Origin: Chloroflexota bacterium | GTDB lineage: Bacteria > Chloroflexota > Anaerolineae > Aggregatilineales > Phototrophicaceae | Direction: 5' to 3' | NCBI GenBank assembly: GCA_023430545.1 | Contig: JAEZAF010000084.1 | Span: 1-64,000 of the forward strand | Length of the DNA: 64,000 nucleotides | In this document: in pieces, positions 44,503 to 53,779 of the stretch | Layout of the letters: each line of letters opens with the position of its first letter | Numbering within the stretch: position 1 is the stretch's first letter | The notes under the pieces: model-generated | Told to the model about the DNA's origin: nothing | Seen by the model: the letters and a program-made list of their open reading frames with translations, nothing else | Databases searched by the model: none | Made by a program: the position numbers and the translations under genes

Positions 44503-44543
44503 GGACAGGGCGCCATTGCGAGCAATGCGGCCCTGCCCCTACA
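44503..44543. repeat. Dispersed palindromic repeat (GGACAGGGC type)
   Basis: An inverted repeat with inner ATTGC-GA-GCAAT and outer CAGGGC/GCCCTG. Its reverse complement is clearly homologous to 61494-61539 (both begin GTAGGGxCAGGGCCGCATT). Confidence 0.75.
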
Positions 44544-44563
44544 GTAAGCAGGTTTTACGTAGA

Positions 44564-44582
44564 GGCGGGAAGAATCCCGCCC
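44564..44582. repeat. GC-rich palindrome of the GGCGGGA...TCCCGCC family
   Basis: GGCGGGAAGAATCCCGCC lies 20 bp from the preceding repeat and just past the aldo/keto reductase gene (minus strand), where it may act as a transcript end. Confidence 0.65.
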
Positions 44583-44622
44583 CGGAGATTGAAACTTATC
44601 CCGCTGACGCGTTCAGATGGCG

Positions 44623-45606
44623 CTACGCCGGCCAGATCTTCCGCCCGGTGCCTTCCGCCACGATCTGTTCGATCTGGGCCAGCTCATCAGCACTCAGCGG
44701 AGCCAGCAGACCGGCCTGAATATTGTCCTGCATCTGCCGGATGTTCTTCGCACCTGGGATAACCGTGCTCACTGCCGGATGCGCCAGCGTGAACTGAAGC
44801 GCAAGCTGCGCCAGGGTGCGTCCGGTGGAGCCGCCCGCCATTGACTTCACCTGCTCGACCTTCTCAAGATCATTCAGGAACACCTGATACTCGTCCGGGT
44901 TCTCGTGCCAGCGGCGGCGGAAGTCGCCCTCACCGAAGCGCGTGTCAGCATTGAATTTCCCGGTCAGGATGCCCATCGCCAGCGCCCCGCGAATGATGAC
45001 GCCGATGTTGTGTTCCTGACAGTAAGGCAGGATATCCGCTTCCGGTGTGCGGTTCAGAATGCTGTAGTCGATCTGAAGCGTGGCGCACTGGTCGTCATGG
45101 TTGAAGGCCTTCAGATATTCAAAGTCGCTGGTGCTGACGCCATAATGCCGCACCTTGCCAGCCTGCTTCAGCCGGTGGAACCCTTCCAGAAAAATCTCCA
45201 TCGTCGGTTCGCGGTAATCGATATGGCTCTGGATCACATCGACGTAATCGGTCTGCAGGCGGCGCAGGTTGCTTTCGACACCCGCCACCAGCTTGTCTAC
45301 CGTGTCATAAGCGGTGGTGCGGCGCTCGTGATCGAATCCCACCCAGCCGATCTTGGTGGCGACGATAAAGCGGTCACGCCGCCCCTGCATCGCCTTGCCG
45401 AGCAGTTCTTCGCTGTGTCCCATGCCATAGACATCCGCCGTGTCGTAGAAGTTGATGCCGGCATCCAGCGAATAATCGATCGTATCCAGCACTTCCTGAT
45501 CGTCGGTCGCGCCCCATTCATCACCGCCCGCCGCCCATAATCCGAGGCCGATTTCGGTGATTTCAAGCCCAGTCTTGCCTAACGTGCGTTTCTTAAGTTC
45601 AGTCAT
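44623..45606 (-). CDS. Aldo/keto reductase
   Basis: A 327-residue NADPH-dependent (beta/alpha)8 reductase. The catalytic tetrad is D55 and Y60 (YDTADVYG), K85 (ATKIG) and H128 (QSHID). The overall sequence fits the AKR11/YghZ-like group, with the cofactor-binding end VIPGAKNIRQMQDN. The substrate is unknown. It follows a VOC-family gene by 58 bp on the same strand, suggesting co-transcription. Confidence 0.9.
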   Translation of the reverse strand: MTELKKRTLGKTGLEITEIGLGLWAAGGDEWGATDDQEVLDTIDYSLDAGINFYDTADVYGMGHSEELLGKAMQGRRDRFIVATKIGWVGFDHERRTTAYDTVDKLVAGVESNLRRLQTDYVDVIQSHIDYREPTMEIFLEGFHRLKQAGKVRHYGVSTSDFEYLKAFNHDDQCATLQIDYSILNRTPEADILPYCQEHNIGVIIRGALAMGILTGKFNADTRFGEGDFRRRWHENPDEYQVFLNDLEKVEQVKSMAGGSTGRTLAQLALQFTLAHPAVSTVIPGAKNIRQMQDNIQAGLLAPLSADELAQIEQIVAEGTGRKIWPA

Positions 45607-45664
45607 GATCAGTATCTTTCAGTGGTCTCGCAAATCTTTCGAAAAGAACGCCTGAGAAAAACGG

Positions 45665-46630
45665 TTAAAAACTGTGCAGCAGCTCGACACAGATCCCCAT
45701 CGGGGCATTGCTATCAACATAGGTATACATCCCGCTGCCGTCTGCGTACAGCCCCTGCTGGATGACTGGAATCTGATGCTGTGCCAGATAGTCGGTGGCC
45801 CGCTGTGTATCCCGTACCTGAAACGCGATATGCTGCGCACCTTCACCGTGTTGGTTGAGGTAATTCCGCCAGACGCTTGGCTTCTCGTCCGGCTCGATCA
45901 GCTCAATCGTTACCTGTCCGAAGTTCATGAAGGCGAGCTTGGCCGTTGCTTCTGACGGTTCTCCATAATAGTTGGTCTTCGAGGTCGCATAGCCCGGAGT
46001 CTGATGAATCTGCGGTTTCGGCAGGCCGAGGACTTCGGCATAACGGGCGCTGGTCTTCGCGATATCATGCACAATGATGCCAACCTGCGTGATCACATCC
46101 GTGCCGAGACCCTTATCCGCCGGGTGAGACGGCCCGGATTTAACCGGATTTCCCCCGTGATGCAGCAGCTCAAACACAATGCCGAGGTCCTTGTCGGTAT
46201 CCAGATAGGTGTACTGTCCACTGCCATTCCCGAAGTAACCCTGCTGGATCACCTGATAGCCTTTTTCCGCAAACGCGGCAGCAGAGGCGGCGCTGTCTCT
46301 GGTGAACAGGGCGACGTGATGCAGCCCTTCACCATGCTGGTTGAGATAATCGTTCCATACCGTACCATCGCCCACCGGCTCGATGAACTCGAACTGGATG
46401 CTGCCGATGTCAAAGGCGATGATCCTTGCGCGTCCGTCCATCGGGCTGCCGTAATAGACTGCCTGCGACTGTTCCTGCGGCTCGGTCAGGTTGCCGTCGG
46501 TGGGAATGTGGTCCAGCCCGAGGATCTGCCGGTAGTGGGCGGCACTCTGCGCCGCATCGCGCACGATCATCCCAAGCTGGACGATCCTGATTTCGTCAAT
46601 TCCGTTGATAGCTGTCGTCGATGATGACAT
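45665..46630 (-). CDS. Tandem VOC (glyoxalase/epimerase-like) protein
   Basis: A 321-residue protein with two vicinal-oxygen-chelate repeats, about 14-160 and 178-320. Both halves contain a near-identical block (WNDYLNQHGEGLHHVALF and WRNYLNQHGEGAQHIAFQ), with a metal His in each, and resemble methylmalonyl-CoA epimerase or glyoxalase folds. It probably arose by internal duplication. The substrate is unknown. The start ATG has AAAGGAGCAGCG upstream. Divergent from the second LacI regulator, so the TGCAAGCGCTTGCA operators could also affect it. Confidence 0.85.
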   Translation of the reverse strand: MSSSTTAINGIDEIRIVQLGMIVRDAAQSAAHYRQILGLDHIPTDGNLTEPQEQSQAVYYGSPMDGRARIIAFDIGSIQFEFIEPVGDGTVWNDYLNQHGEGLHHVALFTRDSAASAAAFAEKGYQVIQQGYFGNGSGQYTYLDTDKDLGIVFELLHHGGNPVKSGPSHPADKGLGTDVITQVGIIVHDIAKTSARYAEVLGLPKPQIHQTPGYATSKTNYYGEPSEATAKLAFMNFGQVTIELIEPDEKPSVWRNYLNQHGEGAQHIAFQVRDTQRATDYLAQHQIPVIQQGLYADGSGMYTYVDSNAPMGICVELLHSF

Positions 46631-46763
46631 CGCTGCTCCTTTTCTGTCGGTTATCCGGCGGTTGTCTGGCGGCTTTCTGGAAGTGTTCAGTCAGATTTTC
46701 CGATGGTCAGACCATGTGCTTCCCGTCTGGAAAACTCCTTGCAAAATTGATTTTAGCAACTTC

Positions 46764-46792
46764 TTGACAGCCTTCCTACATCATGTTACTCT
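46764..46792 (+). promoter_or_regulatory. Promoter of the second LacI operon
   Basis: A perfect -35 TTGACA (46764-46769), a 17-nt spacer and an extended but weak -10 (TG at 46784-46785, then TACTCT at 46787-46792). An operator begins 4 bp downstream. Confidence 0.6.
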
Positions 46793-46795
46793 TTA

Positions 46796-46809
46796 TGCAA
46801 GCGCTTGCA
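46796..46809. promoter_or_regulatory. LacI-family operator 1 of the second operon
   Basis: TGCAAGCGCTTGCA is a perfect palindrome overlapping the expected transcription start. It is identical in core to the site at 46893. Confidence 0.88.
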
Positions 46810-46892
46810 AATGAGGGAATCAACCTCTTTGCAACAAACTGAATTGAATTTTTGACCGAATGCCGTGATGAACGGTTCCATTTTGTCCTGGT

Positions 46893-46910
46893 TTTGCAAG
46901 CGCTTGCAAA
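46893..46910. promoter_or_regulatory. LacI-family operator 2 of the second operon
   Basis: TTTGCAAGCGCTTGCAAA is a perfect 18-bp palindrome, 97 bp from operator 1 and 15 bp before the regulator start codon. Two sites at this distance would allow looping. Confidence 0.88.
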
Positions 46911-46925
46911 AAGTGAATTGTTACG

Positions 46926-47981
46926 ATGACAAAGCAAAATACACCAAAGAATCAGTTAATTACCATCTACGACGTCGCCAGAGAATCCGGCGTTTCCTAC
47001 TCGACAGTTTCGCGTGTGCTGAACGGTTTCGAGTTCGTCAAAGAAGGTACACGCCAGAAAGTCCTCGAAGCCGCGGAGCGTTTGGGCTATGTCGCCAACC
47101 TTCAGGCACGCAGTCTCGCGGGCGGACGGTCAAGCGTGGTTGGTGTATTGGTCCCCGGCATCGATAACAGTTACATCACCGAGATTGTCGCGGGTATTGA
47201 CGATGAACTGGGCCAGTCCAACTTCAACCTGATGCTGTACACCACGCATCGGCACATGGGGAAGGAAGCACAGTACGTCAATATGATCGCCAACGGGATG
47301 TCGGATGGCATTCTGCTGGTGGTTCCGCTGGCGATTGAAGCCTATCTGAAGACGCTGCGTGATCGTCAGTTCCCCTATGTGCTGATCGACCAGCATGACC
47401 CGCTGGGTAAAAGTACCGAGATCGTCACCACCAACCGTAAAGGCGCTTACGAGGCCGTATCCTACCTGATCGAACTTGGACACCGCCGCATCGCCTTTAT
47501 CACCGGTCTGCTGGTGCTTTACAGTACGGGGGAGCGTCTGGCAGGCTACAAGGAAGCGCTGAGCGATCACAACATCCCGATCGACGAACGCTATATTGTC
47601 GAAGGTGATTTCTGGGAACATGAGGCGTATCAGGCCACCAAGCGCCTGTTGAATCTTGACCCACTGCCGACTGCCATTTTTGCCTCCAATGACCTCACGG
47701 CACTCGGTGCGATGGTCGCGATCCGCGAACACGGCCTGCAGATCCCGGAAGACATTTCCATCATCGGCTTTGACGATATTCCTGAAGCGGCCTTTGTTCA
47801 TCCCAAGCTGACGACCGTCCGCCAGCCGCTGGTGAAAATGGGACGCGCAGCCGTACAGCAGCTTTTCGAAACCCTTGACAACCTCGACCGGCCTTCGGGC
47901 CAGATAGTGCTGGACACTGAGTTAATCATTCGTGACTCCTGCCAGCCCCCGCGATCAATGGCTAATGAGAGACATACATAG
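46926..47981 (+). CDS. LacI-family transcriptional regulator of the second ABC-GH3 operon
   Basis: A 351-residue repressor with helix-turn-helix ITIYDVARESGVSYSTVSRVL (about residues 12-32) and an effector domain (about 65-340). Two palindromic operators precede it, so it is almost certainly autoregulated and controls the genes that follow (binding protein, two permeases, GH3). The ATG has no clear ribosome site. The operator differs from that of the first LacI locus, so the two regulators should not cross-react. The inducer is probably a beta-glycoside. Confidence 0.93.
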   Translation: MTKQNTPKNQLITIYDVARESGVSYSTVSRVLNGFEFVKEGTRQKVLEAAERLGYVANLQARSLAGGRSSVVGVLVPGIDNSYITEIVAGIDDELGQSNFNLMLYTTHRHMGKEAQYVNMIANGMSDGILLVVPLAIEAYLKTLRDRQFPYVLIDQHDPLGKSTEIVTTNRKGAYEAVSYLIELGHRRIAFITGLLVLYSTGERLAGYKEALSDHNIPIDERYIVEGDFWEHEAYQATKRLLNLDPLPTAIFASNDLTALGAMVAIREHGLQIPEDISIIGFDDIPEAAFVHPKLTTVRQPLVKMGRAAVQQLFETLDNLDRPSGQIVLDTELIIRDSCQPPRSMANERHT

Positions 47982-48076
47982 AGGAGGTTTGCCAGCAGAC
48001 AGACGCGTTTCACTTACACCGGCTTTCCGTTACGTACCGTACGCAGAGCAGCAAAATTTCACGTTTTAGGGAGTCA

Positions 48077-49357
48077 ATGATGTCAAAGAGATTGTTTTCA
48101 CTTGTTCTGGTCGTCGCATTTGCACTGTTAGCGATTTCCGCTGTCAGCGCGCAGGAAGAAGAAGTCACCATCAAATGGTGGCACATCAACACCAATGAGA
48201 ACGAAGCCGCCTTCTATCAGGGACTGGCGGATCAGTTCGTCGAAGAAAATCCACACGTCACCATCGAAATCACCGTTCTGGGTAACGAAGAATTCAAGGC
48301 CCAGCTCACCACCGTGATGCAGGCGGGCGATCCCCCTGATCTGTTCCAGAGCTGGGGCGGCGGCGTGCTGTGGCAGTTCGCTGAAGCCGGTCTGGTCCGC
48401 GATATCTCGCCGGAACTCGAAGGCGAATGGCGTGACTCCTTCGCTGCACAGTCCGCATTGGAACTGTTCGGCCAGGATGGTGCATACTATGGCGTCCCGG
48501 TGACCTGGGGCGTGGTCGGTATCTTCTACAACAAGGCGCTGTTCGAACAGGCTGGCCTTGATCCGGAAAATCCCCCCCAGACATGGGAAGAATTCCTCGC
48601 TGCTGTCCAGACCCTGAAGGACGCGGGTATCACCCCGATTTCACTCGGTGAAGGCGACAAGTGGCCCGGTCACTTCTGGTGGGTTTACAACGCCGTCCGC
48701 ATTGGCGGTCAGGATGCCTTCCTCGCTGCCTACAACCGCGAAGGTTCGTTCACGGATGAGCCGTTCGTTCAGGCCGGTGAATACCTCCAGCAGTTGATCG
48801 AACTCGAACCGTTCAATGAAGGCTACCTCGGTCTGAATTACGACCAGCAGGCCGCCGCGATGGGGAATGGCGAAGCCGCAATGGAACTGATGGGCCAGTG
48901 GGCACCGGCAGTCCAGCGCGGGCAGAGCCTCAGCGGTGAAGGTATCGGCGAAGATCTCGGCTGGTTCCCATACCCCGTGATCGAAGATGGTGCAGGTAAC
49001 CCGACCGACGTGCTCGGTGGTGGTGATGGTATCGCCGTTGGCGCGAATGCCCCCGACGAAGCCGTCGAATTCCTTCAGTTCCTGACCAGCGCCGAAAATC
49101 AGCGTGCAGCATCCGAACTGTGGGTGGTGCCGGTGGTCAACGGTCTGGATGATGTCTTCGAAGATGATCCTGTCATGCAGGCGATTGTCGAAGCCCGTAA
49201 CAACGCTGAATACTTCCAGCTTTATTACGACCAGTTCCTGCCCCCGGCAGTCGGACAGGCCGTGAATGATGCCGTCGAAACCCTGTTCGCAGGTGTCGGC
49301 ACGCCGGAAGAAGCAGCGCAGGCCATCGAAGACGAAGCCGCCTTCGAACTTGAGTAA
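48077..49357 (+). CDS. Extracellular sugar-binding protein, second ABC system
   Basis: A 426-residue family 1 solute-binding protein: signal peptide (about 1-24, ending AVSA), mature start EEEVTIKWWHI, then DPPDLFQSWGGG and the ligand-contact aromatic residues typical of oligosaccharide binders (raffinose/xylobiose-like). No lipobox Cys. The start may be either of two adjacent ATG codons; GGGAG is better placed for the second. It is 95 bp after the LacI gene, and a strong hairpin follows. Confidence 0.92.
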   Translation: MMSKRLFSLVLVVAFALLAISAVSAQEEEVTIKWWHINTNENEAAFYQGLADQFVEENPHVTIEITVLGNEEFKAQLTTVMQAGDPPDLFQSWGGGVLWQFAEAGLVRDISPELEGEWRDSFAAQSALELFGQDGAYYGVPVTWGVVGIFYNKALFEQAGLDPENPPQTWEEFLAAVQTLKDAGITPISLGEGDKWPGHFWWVYNAVRIGGQDAFLAAYNREGSFTDEPFVQAGEYLQQLIELEPFNEGYLGLNYDQQAAAMGNGEAAMELMGQWAPAVQRGQSLSGEGIGEDLGWFPYPVIEDGAGNPTDVLGGGDGIAVGANAPDEAVEFLQFLTSAENQRAASELWVVPVVNGLDDVFEDDPVMQAIVEARNNAEYFQLYYDQFLPPAVGQAVNDAVETLFAGVGTPEEAAQAIEDEAAFELE

Positions 49358-49378
49358 CGTCTGACCCGTAACACATCG

Positions 49379-49410
49379 GTGAGGAGAAGGGGACAACTCC
49401 TTCTCCTCAC
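49379..49410 (+). terminator. Strong hairpin after the second binding-protein gene
   Basis: GTGAGGAGAAGG (49379-49390) pairs perfectly over 12 bp with CCTTCTCCTCAC (49399-49410), followed by GCTTTAT. It occupies the same position as the hairpin at 21922-21950 in the other ABC operon and probably sets binding protein above permease levels. Confidence 0.75.
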
Positions 49411-49494
49411 GCTTTATAGACCGTCTTCCGGCTGCATCAAACTGCTGGAGAATGTGTCACCTTCAAATGCCAGTTCCGCAAAAGGTGGGATCTG

Positions 49495-50448
49495 ATGTCT
49501 GTAATTACCAAAGGTAGCCTGCCAAAAGGCCGGAATGACGCACTGCCGAAGCAGGGTGGTGGGCGTCAGGGGAGGCGGTACCTCTATGCACTTATCTTTC
49601 TGCTGCCAGGGATGCTGCTGTTCTTTGGTCTGCTGCTGCTGCCATTAACCAATTCGTTTTACTACAGTCTGTTTGACTGGAACGGCTTCGGCCCGCCGGT
49701 GGATTTTGTTGGCACCGCCAACTACGAACGCCTGCTGAACCATGATGTCTTTCATTCTGCCATTCGCAACAGTCTGGTGATCGTCGTCCTCTCGATTGTC
49801 GTACAGCTTCCGCTGGCCCTGGGGCTGGCACTGCTGGTCGGGCGTGGAGAACTGCGTGGACGAGGTATTTTTAGAACCATTCTTTTTATCCCGTATGTTT
49901 TTTCAGAGATCCTTACCGCCTATATCTGGAGCTACGCCTTCCACCCGCAGGATGGCCTCGTTAACCTGCTTTTCGGCAGCGTAGTACCGGGTTATCAGAA
50001 TGTGCTGTGGCTGGCGGATCGCAACGTCGTAGTGCTGGCGATCTTCATGGTGATTACGTGGAAGTATTTCGGCCTGCACATGATCCTCTATCTGGCCGCG
50101 CTTCAGGGTGTGCCGAAGGAACTCGAAGACGCCGCCCGTGTCGATGGTGCGACCGAACCGCAGATCATCCGTAAGGTCACGGTCCCGCTGATCTCACCGA
50201 CCATCCGTCTGACGATCTATCTCTCGGTGTTGGGGAGCTTTCAGCAGTTTGTCCTCATCTGGATTCTCACACAGGGTGGCCCAGCCAACGCCAGTCAGGT
50301 GATCTCGACCTATCTTTACAAGTTCGGCATTCTGGGGGTGCGGCTTGGCTTTGGCAGCGCCGTCGCCGTGATGTTGTTCACCTTCACGCTGACCTTTTCG
50401 CTGCTGTATCAGTTCTTCTTTATGCGCAGGGATTACGTGCTGGAGTAG
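49495..50448 (+). CDS. Sugar ABC transporter permease, MalF type (second system)
   Basis: A 317-residue membrane protein with six helices and the EAA loop (LEDAARVDGATEPQIIRKVTVP). It forms the channel with the next gene product. The start ATG has AGGTGGG upstream. The stop overlaps the ribosome binding site of the following gene. Confidence 0.92.
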   Translation: MSVITKGSLPKGRNDALPKQGGGRQGRRYLYALIFLLPGMLLFFGLLLLPLTNSFYYSLFDWNGFGPPVDFVGTANYERLLNHDVFHSAIRNSLVIVVLSIVVQLPLALGLALLVGRGELRGRGIFRTILFIPYVFSEILTAYIWSYAFHPQDGLVNLLFGSVVPGYQNVLWLADRNVVVLAIFMVITWKYFGLHMILYLAALQGVPKELEDAARVDGATEPQIIRKVTVPLISPTIRLTIYLSVLGSFQQFVLIWILTQGGPANASQVISTYLYKFGILGVRLGFGSAVAVMLFTFTLTFSLLYQFFFMRRDYVLE

Positions 50449-50457
50449 GAGGCCGTT

Positions 50458-51291
50458 ATGTATGAAAATCGCGCAGTCACTGCTCTGAAGTATGTCATCC
50501 TGATCGTTCTGTGCATCCTGATGATGCTGCCCGTGATGGTGGCGGTGCTGGGGGGTATTCGCACCACGCCGGAGTTTCTGGCGGAACCCTTTGCCCTGCC
50601 GCGTAATGGCATCGTGCTGGACAATTACCAGCGTATTCTGACCAGTGAGAATTTCTGGCGCTCGTTCCGCAACAGCATGTTCATCACGATTGGCGTGACC
50701 AGCCTGAACCTGATCCTTTCCAGTATGCTGGCCTTTGCCTTCAGCCGGATTCGCTTTCGCACCCGTAACCTGTGGTTCAATATCCTGTCGATCGGTCTGC
50801 TTTTCCCGCTGGTCGTCGCCGTTCTACCGATCTTTATCCAGCTTCGCTCACTCAATCTGCTCGGCAGTCTGTGGGGAGTCATCCTGCCAATGGTGGCATT
50901 CGGACTTCCCGGCAGCGTCGTGATCCTGCGCGGCTTCTTCATCTCCATCCCCATTGAACTGGAAGATGCCGCCTATATCGACGGTGCTACCCTGCCGCAG
51001 TTTTTCTGGTATATTCTGCTCCCGATCTCGCGCCCCGTGCTGATGGCTGTGGCTGTGCTTCAGATCATCGCCTCGTGGAATGAATACTTTCTGCCGCTGG
51101 TGGTACTGACCAGCACGCCGGATGCATGGCCGCTGACGATGGGCTTGCAGCAGTTCCAGGCACAGTTTGGCACTGACTGGGCACCGATTATGGCCTATAT
51201 CACCATTCTGATGGTGCCTGCCGTGATCTTCTATTTATTTACGCAGCGTTACATCGTCACCGGCCTGACGGGTGGCGAGCTGAAGGGTTGA
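50458..51291 (+). CDS. Sugar ABC transporter permease, MalG type (second system)
   Basis: A 277-residue permease with six helices and EAA loop (LEDAAYIDGATLPQFFWYILLP). Standard length, unlike the 365-residue homologue at 19785. GTAGGAGG precedes the ATG and includes the previous stop codon, so translation is coupled. The GH3 gene starts 4 bp after its stop. Confidence 0.93.
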   Translation: MYENRAVTALKYVILIVLCILMMLPVMVAVLGGIRTTPEFLAEPFALPRNGIVLDNYQRILTSENFWRSFRNSMFITIGVTSLNLILSSMLAFAFSRIRFRTRNLWFNILSIGLLFPLVVAVLPIFIQLRSLNLLGSLWGVILPMVAFGLPGSVVILRGFFISIPIELEDAAYIDGATLPQFFWYILLPISRPVLMAVAVLQIIASWNEYFLPLVVLTSTPDAWPLTMGLQQFQAQFGTDWAPIMAYITILMVPAVIFYLFTQRYIVTGLTGGELKG

Positions 51292-51295
51292 GGCT

Positions 51296-53659
51296 ATGCA
51301 GGAAAAACAGCTCTATTTAAACGCCGCGCTTTCAGCTTCTGAACGCGTGGATCATCTGATGGCGGAGATGACGCTGGAAGAGAAAGTCGCGCAGCTTGCC
51401 GGGATCTGGACCTCGGATCTGATCGATGACGATCGCCGGTTTGTCCCGGAAAAAGCAGCCGCTGCGGTTCCTCACGGGATCGGACACGTCACCCGCATCG
51501 GCGCGGTGACCAAAATCCCCCCGGCGGACAGCGCGGCGCTGGCGAATACCATCCAGCGGCATCTGGTGGAAAATACACGACTTGGCATCCCCGGGATCGT
51601 GCATGAGGAAAGCTGCGCCGGATACACGGCACTGGGGGCGGTCTCGTTCCCGCAGGCCATCGGACAGGCAGCGACATGGGACCCGGAGCTGGTCGAGCAG
51701 ATGGCCGATGTCATCCGCCAGCAGATGCGCGCCGTTGGTGCACATCATACGCTCGCCCCGGTGCTCGATGTCGCCCGTGACCCACGCTGGGGACGCCTTG
51801 AAGAGACCTTCGGCGAAGACCCGTTCCTCATCAGTGCCATCGGTAATGCCTATATCAACGGCATACAGAGCCGGGACTGGCATCAGGGCATTGTCGCAAC
51901 CGCCAAGCACTTCCTCGGTTACGGCTTCTCCGAAGGCGGCCTGAACTGGGCACCGGCCCATATCCCCGAACGACTGCTGCGTGAGATCTATCTCGTGCCG
52001 TTTGCTGCCGCCATCAAGGAAGCGAAAGTCGCCTCGGTGATGAACGCCTATCAGGAACTCGATGGCATCCCGGCGGGAAGCCATAAGAAACTGATGATCG
52101 ATCTGCTGCGCGACGAACTCGGTTTCGACGGCGTGGTGGCCTCGGATTATTTCACCGTCAATATGTTCGTGGAATATCATCACATCGCTGCCGATAAGGC
52201 GGAAGCCGCCCGTTACGGCCTCGAAGCGGGCATCGACGTTGAGCTTCCGGCGGCAGACTGCTACGGTCAGCCGCTGCTCGATGCGCTGGGCCGTGGTGAG
52301 ATCGATATGGCGCTGATTGATACCAGCGTTCGCCGTGTGCTGGAGATGAAATTCCGCCTCGGTCTGTTCGAGAACCCCTACGTCGATACCGGTGTGATCC
52401 CCAGTGTTTATCGCACCCCGGACCAGGTCGAGCTGACGCGCACACTGGCTGAAAAGTCGATTGTGCTGCTGAAGAATGACGGCGTCCTGCCGCTTTCGCG
52501 TGAAATCGGCTCGATTGCGGTCATCGGTCCCAGTGCGGACAGCGCCCGCCTGCTGCAAGGTGACTATCACTATCCCTCGCACATGGAAGGCGTCCACAGC
52601 GCAAGCGAAGCCAACATGGAAGCCCCCGCGCCGGTCTCCGCGCAGGCGGGTCCGAGCATCAACTGGGAAGAGCATCGCCCTCCGACCGTCACCGTGCTCG
52701 GCGGTATCCGTCAGATCGTCGCGCCTCAGACCGTGGTGCGCTATGCACGCGGCTGCACGATCACTGGCACGGATACATCGGGCTTTGCGGAAGCAGTCGA
52801 TGCGGCCCGTCAGTCTGAAGTCGCAGTCGTCGTCGTCGGGGACATCTCCGGTCTGGCGCGCGGATGCACATCCGGCGAAGCGGTGGACCGTGCCATGCTT
52901 GGGCTTCCCGGCGTGCAGCAGCAGTTGATCGAAGCTGTCGCCGAGACCGGTGTACCGACCGTCGTCGTGCTGACCAATGGACGTCCACCCACGCTGACCG
53001 ACATCGTCGATCAGATCTCGGCAGTCATGGAAGCATGGCTTCCGGCGGAACAGGGCGGCGCGGCAGTGGCGAATGTGCTGTTCGGTGAAGCCAATCCCGG
53101 CGGCAAACTGCCAGTCTCGTTCCCGCGTCATGTCGGGCAGGTGCCGGTCTACTATAATCACAAACCGTCAGGCCAGCGTTCACACTGGCACGGTGACTAT
53201 GCCGATATGAGCACGAAGCCGCTGTTCGCCTTCGGTCACGGCCTGAGCTACACGCAGTTCACCTACGGTGATTTGCAGATCACCCCGGCAGAAGCAGGCG
53301 CAGCCGACACCGTACAGATCAGCCTGACGCTGACCAACAGCGGAAGCCTCGCCGGTGATGAAGTCGTGCAGCTTTACGTCGGTGATCCGATTGCCAGCGT
53401 GACTCGTCCGGTCAAGGCGCTGAAGGGCTTTAAGCGTGTGACACTCGCTGCTGGCGAATCGAAGCGCCTGACCTTCCATCTGCCGGTGGCGCATCTGGCC
53501 TTCTACGACCGTGACATGCGCTTTGTCGTCGAACCCGGTGAAACCCGTGTGATGATCGGCAGCGCGTCAGACGACATCCGGCTTGAAGGGGCATTCACCA
53601 TCACCGGCCAGACCACACCGGTCGAACAGGTCTACAGCACCCGCGTAGACGTAGAGTAA
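51296..53659 (+). CDS. GH3 beta-glucosidase/beta-xylosidase, BglX type
   Basis: A 787-residue family 3 glycoside hydrolase: barrel domain (about 15-370) with nucleophile D284 in VVASDYFTVN and KHFLGYG (204-210); alpha/beta sandwich (about 395-640); C-terminal fibronectin III-like domain (about 680-760, with DEVVQLYVGDP and LKGFKRV). PHGIGHVTR and GIPGIVHEESCAGY are typical of beta-glucosidases and beta-xylosidases. No signal peptide, so it acts on imported sugars. It is the last gene of the operon that starts at the LacI gene at 46926. Confidence 0.93.
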   Translation: MQEKQLYLNAALSASERVDHLMAEMTLEEKVAQLAGIWTSDLIDDDRRFVPEKAAAAVPHGIGHVTRIGAVTKIPPADSAALANTIQRHLVENTRLGIPGIVHEESCAGYTALGAVSFPQAIGQAATWDPELVEQMADVIRQQMRAVGAHHTLAPVLDVARDPRWGRLEETFGEDPFLISAIGNAYINGIQSRDWHQGIVATAKHFLGYGFSEGGLNWAPAHIPERLLREIYLVPFAAAIKEAKVASVMNAYQELDGIPAGSHKKLMIDLLRDELGFDGVVASDYFTVNMFVEYHHIAADKAEAARYGLEAGIDVELPAADCYGQPLLDALGRGEIDMALIDTSVRRVLEMKFRLGLFENPYVDTGVIPSVYRTPDQVELTRTLAEKSIVLLKNDGVLPLSREIGSIAVIGPSADSARLLQGDYHYPSHMEGVHSASEANMEAPAPVSAQAGPSINWEEHRPPTVTVLGGIRQIVAPQTVVRYARGCTITGTDTSGFAEAVDAARQSEVAVVVVGDISGLARGCTSGEAVDRAMLGLPGVQQQLIEAVAETGVPTVVVLTNGRPPTLTDIVDQISAVMEAWLPAEQGGAAVANVLFGEANPGGKLPVSFPRHVGQVPVYYNHKPSGQRSHWHGDYADMSTKPLFAFGHGLSYTQFTYGDLQITPAEAGAADTVQISLTLTNSGSLAGDEVVQLYVGDPIASVTRPVKALKGFKRVTLAAGESKRLTFHLPVAHLAFYDRDMRFVVEPGETRVMIGSASDDIRLEGAFTITGQTTPVEQVYSTRVDVE

Positions 53660-53709
53660 TCTCACCGCTTTCCACGCCGTGGATTGCAGGGCGCAAAGAT
53701 GATGGTAGG

Positions 53710-53727
53710 AGCGGGATTCTTCCCGCC
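53710..53727. repeat. GC-rich palindrome of the dispersed family
   Basis: GCGGGATTCTTCCCGC shares its entire core with the repeat at 31153-31170. It lies after the GH3 gene and before a strong terminator. Confidence 0.7.
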
Positions 53728-53740
53728 CAAATGTACTCTG

Positions 53741-53769
53741 TAATCGGGCCGACATCACGTCGGCCCGAT
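53741..53769. terminator. Bidirectional terminator between GH3 and SH3 genes
   Basis: AATCGGGCCGAC (53741-53752) pairs perfectly over 12 bp with GTCGGCCCGATT (53758-53769) around a 5-nt loop, between two converging genes. Confidence 0.85.
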
Positions 53770-53779
53770 TGCGTTACAC

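Larger units (their letters stand above)
44175..44622. other. Gene-free stretch upstream of the diterpene cyclase
   Basis: About 450 bp without a gene. The part near the cyclase is AT-rich and should hold its promoter, which I cannot assign with confidence. The distal part holds two dispersed palindromes, at 44503-44543 and 44564-44582. Confidence 0.6.

Noticed and set aside
51332..53161. 609-codon open frame opposite the second GH3 gene
   Set aside because: Antisense to a clear GH3 enzyme; the composition is typical of a shadow frame and no ribosome site was seen.
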